Source of the DNA: DATFVA01 sp963764235
GTDB lineage: Bacteria; Bacteroidota; Ignavibacteria; Ignavibacteriales; Ignavibacteriaceae
Length of the DNA: 64,000 nucleotides
Assembly: GCA_963764235.1 (NCBI GenBank)
Contig: CAVXRO010000014.1
Location: 862,300-926,299 of the forward strand
Direction: 5' to 3'
The translations under genes and the position numbers were made by a program. A model generated the notes under the pieces. That model made no database searches. It was not told where the DNA came from and saw nothing but the letters and a program-made list of their open reading frames with translations. Shown here piece after piece: positions 61,351 through 64,000 of the stretch (the stretch's first letter is position 1; every line of letters starts with the position of its first letter).

Positions 61351-63762
61351 ATGTATAAAAGCTACTTAAAGACAATATTAAGGAACCTCCTCAAGAATAA
61401 GGTATTTTCATTTGTTAATATTGCAGGACTTGCAATCGGGGTAGCCTGCTTTATATTAATCGCCCTGTTTGTCACAGATGAGCTCGGTTACGATTCACAT
61501 AATACAAATGCGGACAGAATCTTCAGGGTTAACTCTCATTACAAAATCGGCGGTAACAGGTTCAACCTGGCAAATTCTCCTGTCCCGCTTGCAGAAGTTC
61601 TGCAGTCGGAATATCCGGAAATACAAAGGGCTGCTCGTATACTGCAGGGAGAAAATATCTATGTAAAGAAGGATGATGAATTTATAAAAGAAGACAACTT
61701 CTATTATGCCGACTCAACGATGTTCGATATTTTTACGATCAGCTTTGTCAGTGGGAATCCCTCCACTGCCCTGCTGCAACCGAACAGCGTGGTGATAACC
61801 ACAGAAGCTGCAGAAAAATACTTCTCATCAAGTAACCCTTTAGGAAAAAGGATCAGCCTGTCAAATGGACAGGAATTCCAGGTTACGGGCGTAGTTAAAC
61901 CTGTCCCGGTCAATTCAAGTTTTGAGTTCAATTTTCTTGCCTCCTATAGTACGCTCCCTGAAAGTAAAGAGACCAACTGGTTCGGTCATTTTGTACATAC
62001 CTTTGTTTTAACTGATAAAAACGTAACAGCCAAACAGCTAAATGAAAAAATTTATGCTGTTATCGAAAAGCATACCGGACCGATAATAGAAGCTGCATTC
62101 GGCCTAAGCTACAAAGAGTTCCTCGACAGGGGGAATGATTTTTCTTTTGTGTTTGTTCCCCTGAGAGAGATTCATCTCTATTCAAATGTCTTTAATGAAT
62201 TTAAGGAAACAGGCAGCATTGATACGCTTTATTTATTCTCTGCCGTAGCAGTATTTATTTTGATTATTGCCTGCATAAATTTTGTTAACCTGTCAACGGC
62301 TAAATCAACAAAAAGAGCGAATGAGATCGGAGTAAGAAAGGTACTTGGTTCAAGCCGGACTCAGCTCATCCAGCAGTTTTTAACAGAATCTGTCCTTTTG
62401 TGTTTTATAGCCGTAATACTAGCAGCAGTAATAGTGGAATATACACTTCCCTGGTTTAATGAATTAACGGGAAAGCAGTTATCGCTTGATCCCGGCAGTA
62501 TCCTCACTTTGCCTGCATTGCTGGTCTTTACTCTTCTCCTCGGAATTGCTGCAGGACTTTACCCGGCACTGCTGCTTTCATCATTCAAACCGGTTTCTAT
62601 CCTAAAGTCAAACAGAGTTACCGGCAACAGGAGCGGTACTCTTAGGAAAGGACTCGTAGTCTTCCAGTTTGCAACGTCTATAATCCTGTTCGTCGGTACT
62701 TTCGTTATTTACAGCCAGATGCAGTACATCAAGAATAAAAACCTCGGGTTTAATAAGGACCAGGTCCTGGTTATTAAAAATGTTGAAGATCTCGGAAAAC
62801 AACAGTTTGCATTTACCAATACTATAAAAGGAAATTCAAACATAATTGATGCCTCACTCTCAGCGGGACTTCCCGATCATCGACTCACCGCTGAAGTTTT
62901 CAGAAAAGAAGGAACGGATGATGAAAATGAGACTATAGTTTATTTACCGGTTGATTATAATTTCCTTAATACCTACCAGTTTAAAATAAAGGAAGGAAGA
63001 TTCTTTGACCGTAATATCAGTACAGATAGTTCGGCGATTATTCTAAACGAGGCAGCAGTACGGAAACTGAAGTATAATGATCCGCTGAATAAAAGGCTTT
63101 TGTATAACCTAGGTGAAAACCAGACTGCAAGTTTAAAGATAATTGGTGTTGTAAAGGATTTCCATATTCAGCCTTTGAAAGATGAAATACGACCTGCCGC
63201 ATTTGTATTACTGAATGAAGCCGCAGCGGATTTCCTCTCTGTTAAGATCTCTACCCATAATATCAGCGAAACAATTAGATATCTTTCGGAAGAATGGAAG
63301 AAATTCGGGCAGTTAAAACCACTGGAGTATTCATTTTTTGATGAATACTTTGCCCAGGAATATAAAAGCGAGATACAATCGGAAAAAGTATTTACCATTT
63401 TTGCAATACTAGCAATTGTAATAGCTTGTCTGGGCTTATTCGGCTTGGCCGCTTTTACTGCAGAGCAAAGGACAAAGGAGATAGGTATACGAAAAGTACT
63501 GGGAGCAAGTATTACAGATATCGTTACAATGCTGTCAAAGGAGTTTTTAATCCTGGTTGCCATCGCAAACCTCGCGGCCTGGCCTGCTGCGTATTTTATT
63601 ATGAAAAACTGGCTAAGTGATTACGCATATAAAACAAAACTTGGTGTAGATATTTTTCTGCTTGCAGGTATAGCCGTGCTCGCCATTGCATTATTGACTG
63701 TGTCATACCAGGCAATAAAATCAGCTGTTGCAAACCCGGTTAAATCTTTGAAGTACGAGTAA
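61351..63762 (+). CDS. MacB/FtsX-family ABC permease 4
   Basis: An 803-aa paralogue. N-terminal RNLLKNKVFSFVNIAGLAIG, FtsX motifs STKRANEIGVRKVLGSSRTQ and TKEIGIRKVLGASITDIVTM, end NPVKSLKYE. Its last membrane region has LLAGIAVLAIALLTVSYQAI. Last gene of the operon, followed by a hairpin. The ribosome site GGAG lies before ATG. Confidence 0.92.
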   Translation: MYKSYLKTILRNLLKNKVFSFVNIAGLAIGVACFILIALFVTDELGYDSHNTNADRIFRVNSHYKIGGNRFNLANSPVPLAEVLQSEYPEIQRAARILQGENIYVKKDDEFIKEDNFYYADSTMFDIFTISFVSGNPSTALLQPNSVVITTEAAEKYFSSSNPLGKRISLSNGQEFQVTGVVKPVPVNSSFEFNFLASYSTLPESKETNWFGHFVHTFVLTDKNVTAKQLNEKIYAVIEKHTGPIIEAAFGLSYKEFLDRGNDFSFVFVPLREIHLYSNVFNEFKETGSIDTLYLFSAVAVFILIIACINFVNLSTAKSTKRANEIGVRKVLGSSRTQLIQQFLTESVLLCFIAVILAAVIVEYTLPWFNELTGKQLSLDPGSILTLPALLVFTLLLGIAAGLYPALLLSSFKPVSILKSNRVTGNRSGTLRKGLVVFQFATSIILFVGTFVIYSQMQYIKNKNLGFNKDQVLVIKNVEDLGKQQFAFTNTIKGNSNIIDASLSAGLPDHRLTAEVFRKEGTDDENETIVYLPVDYNFLNTYQFKIKEGRFFDRNISTDSSAIILNEAAVRKLKYNDPLNKRLLYNLGENQTASLKIIGVVKDFHIQPLKDEIRPAAFVLLNEAAADFLSVKISTHNISETIRYLSEEWKKFGQLKPLEYSFFDEYFAQEYKSEIQSEKVFTIFAILAIVIACLGLFGLAAFTAEQRTKEIGIRKVLGASITDIVTMLSKEFLILVAIANLAAWPAAYFIMKNWLSDYAYKTKLGVDIFLLAGIAVLAIALLTVSYQAIKSAVANPVKSLKYE

Positions 63763-63772
63763 TTTTTCAACA

Positions 63773-63796
63773 GGGCCGGCAGATAACTGCCGGTCC
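63773..63796. terminator. stem-loop between convergent genes
   Basis: GGGCCGGCAG (63773-63782) pairs with CTGCCGGTCC (63787-63796) around ATAA, a 10-bp GC-rich stem. It lies between the permease 4 stop and the end of the convergent T9SS cargo gene. There is no strong T-run on either side. Confidence 0.55.
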
Positions 63797-63814
63797 AAAA
63801 ACCTGGATTACCGG

Positions 63815-64000
63815 TTACTTAAGGAGAATAAGCTTCCTTAGAGAGACATTATCACCCGATTCCAGTTTGTAAAGATAAACACCGCTGGGAAGCCGCGAAG
63901 TTCCGGAAGCGGCATTAAAAGTAACCTCGTGAATGCCTGCCCTTATAAATCCATTTACAAGTTGTGCTATCTCCTGCCCGATACTGTTATATATCTTCAA
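63815..64000 (-). CDS. C-terminal part of a T9SS-secreted protein, partial
   Basis: The minus-strand frame is open to the right edge of the window. It encodes a sorting-domain end: MKIYNSIGQEIAQLVNGF, then AGIHEVTFNAASGTSRL and SGVYLYKLESGDNVSLRK, ending LILLK. The protein should be exported by T9SS; its functional part lies outside the window. Confidence 0.8.
   Translation of the reverse strand: MKIYNSIGQEIAQLVNGFIRAGIHEVTFNAASGTSRLPSGVYLYKLESGDNVSLRKLILLK

Noticed and set aside
1..64000. CRISPR array, prophage or intact transposon
   Set aside because: No regularly spaced repeats, no cas, capsid, integrase or intact transposase genes were seen; only IS-like ends and decayed genes.

Overview
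The window looks like chromosomal DNA of a member of the Ignavibacteria/Chlorobi/Bacteroidota group. The main evidence is the repeated C-terminal type IX secretion (T9SS) sorting domain with the motif YPNPFNP, followed by a GxYFYxLxAG and KKMILLK type ending. It occurs in a Kelch protein, an FG-GAP protein, an esterase, a decayed remnant and a partial gene at the right edge. Supporting signs are MKK-type outer-membrane beta-barrel proteins, promoter -7 elements close to TAnnTTTG, LytTR two-component genes, and moderately AT-rich DNA. I see no rRNA gene, complete tRNA gene, CRISPR array or intact transposase.

Layout. 1-2.7 kb: tail of a Fis-type regulator, a lipoprotein and a frameshifted Kelch/T9SS protein. 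2.7-12 kb: an accessory stretch with three copies of a tRNA-3'-end-like sequence, each followed by a different terminator. It holds an MDR oxidoreductase, a CGNR regulator divergent from an ABM-DinB fusion with a candidate operator between them, a phospholipase-D-like protein, porin-like proteins, an NTF2-like protein, and decayed genes (cupin, Ig-like, and YceI with an internal stop). 12-16.4 kb: a beta-barrel protein, a LytS/LytTR pair, a lipase-like hydrolase and a cupredoxin lipoprotein. 16.4-21 kb: a large frameshifted FG-GAP/T9SS protein and a secreted esterase. 21-23.7 kb: DUF4256, an SDR and a truncated UbiA. 23.7-27 kb: a compact nitrogen-oxide/redox locus with cytochrome c, ferredoxin, an unrecognised 59-aa protein, a frameshifted copper nitrite reductase and a Crp/Fnr regulator. 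Four near-identical TGAC-N4-GTCA boxes lie 68-76 bp upstream of four of these genes.

27.5-31.4 kb: an ECF42-type sigma factor with a DGPF/YCII protein, a membrane protein, a methyltransferase and an AhpD-like protein. 31.9-37.8 kb: a complete RND efflux operon (TolC, adaptor, pump). 37.8-46.2 kb: mixed enzymes and lipoproteins (NmrA-like SDR, hydrolase, FAD oxidoreductase, membrane methyltransferase), plus decayed T9SS, epimerase and IS21-like remnants.

46.3-63.8 kb: a signalling-transport unit. A minus-strand operon encodes an NtrC-type sigma-54 activator, a SpoIIE-type phosphatase and an NtrY-type histidine kinase; the last two share a duplicated sensor half. It faces a plus-strand operon of one HlyD-type adaptor, two MacB-type ATPases, four tandem MacB/FtsX permeases and a small 94-aa protein. 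A sigma-54-like promoter precedes the adaptor.

Frame breaks are frequent but uneven. They affect the Kelch, FG-GAP, nitrite reductase and adaptor genes, and possibly the first ABC ATPase, while the 3.1-kb pump gene and four 2.4-kb permease genes are intact. Sequence alone cannot separate real decay from assembly indels; the nonsense codons in YceI and in the epimerase remnant are harder to explain as indel error.
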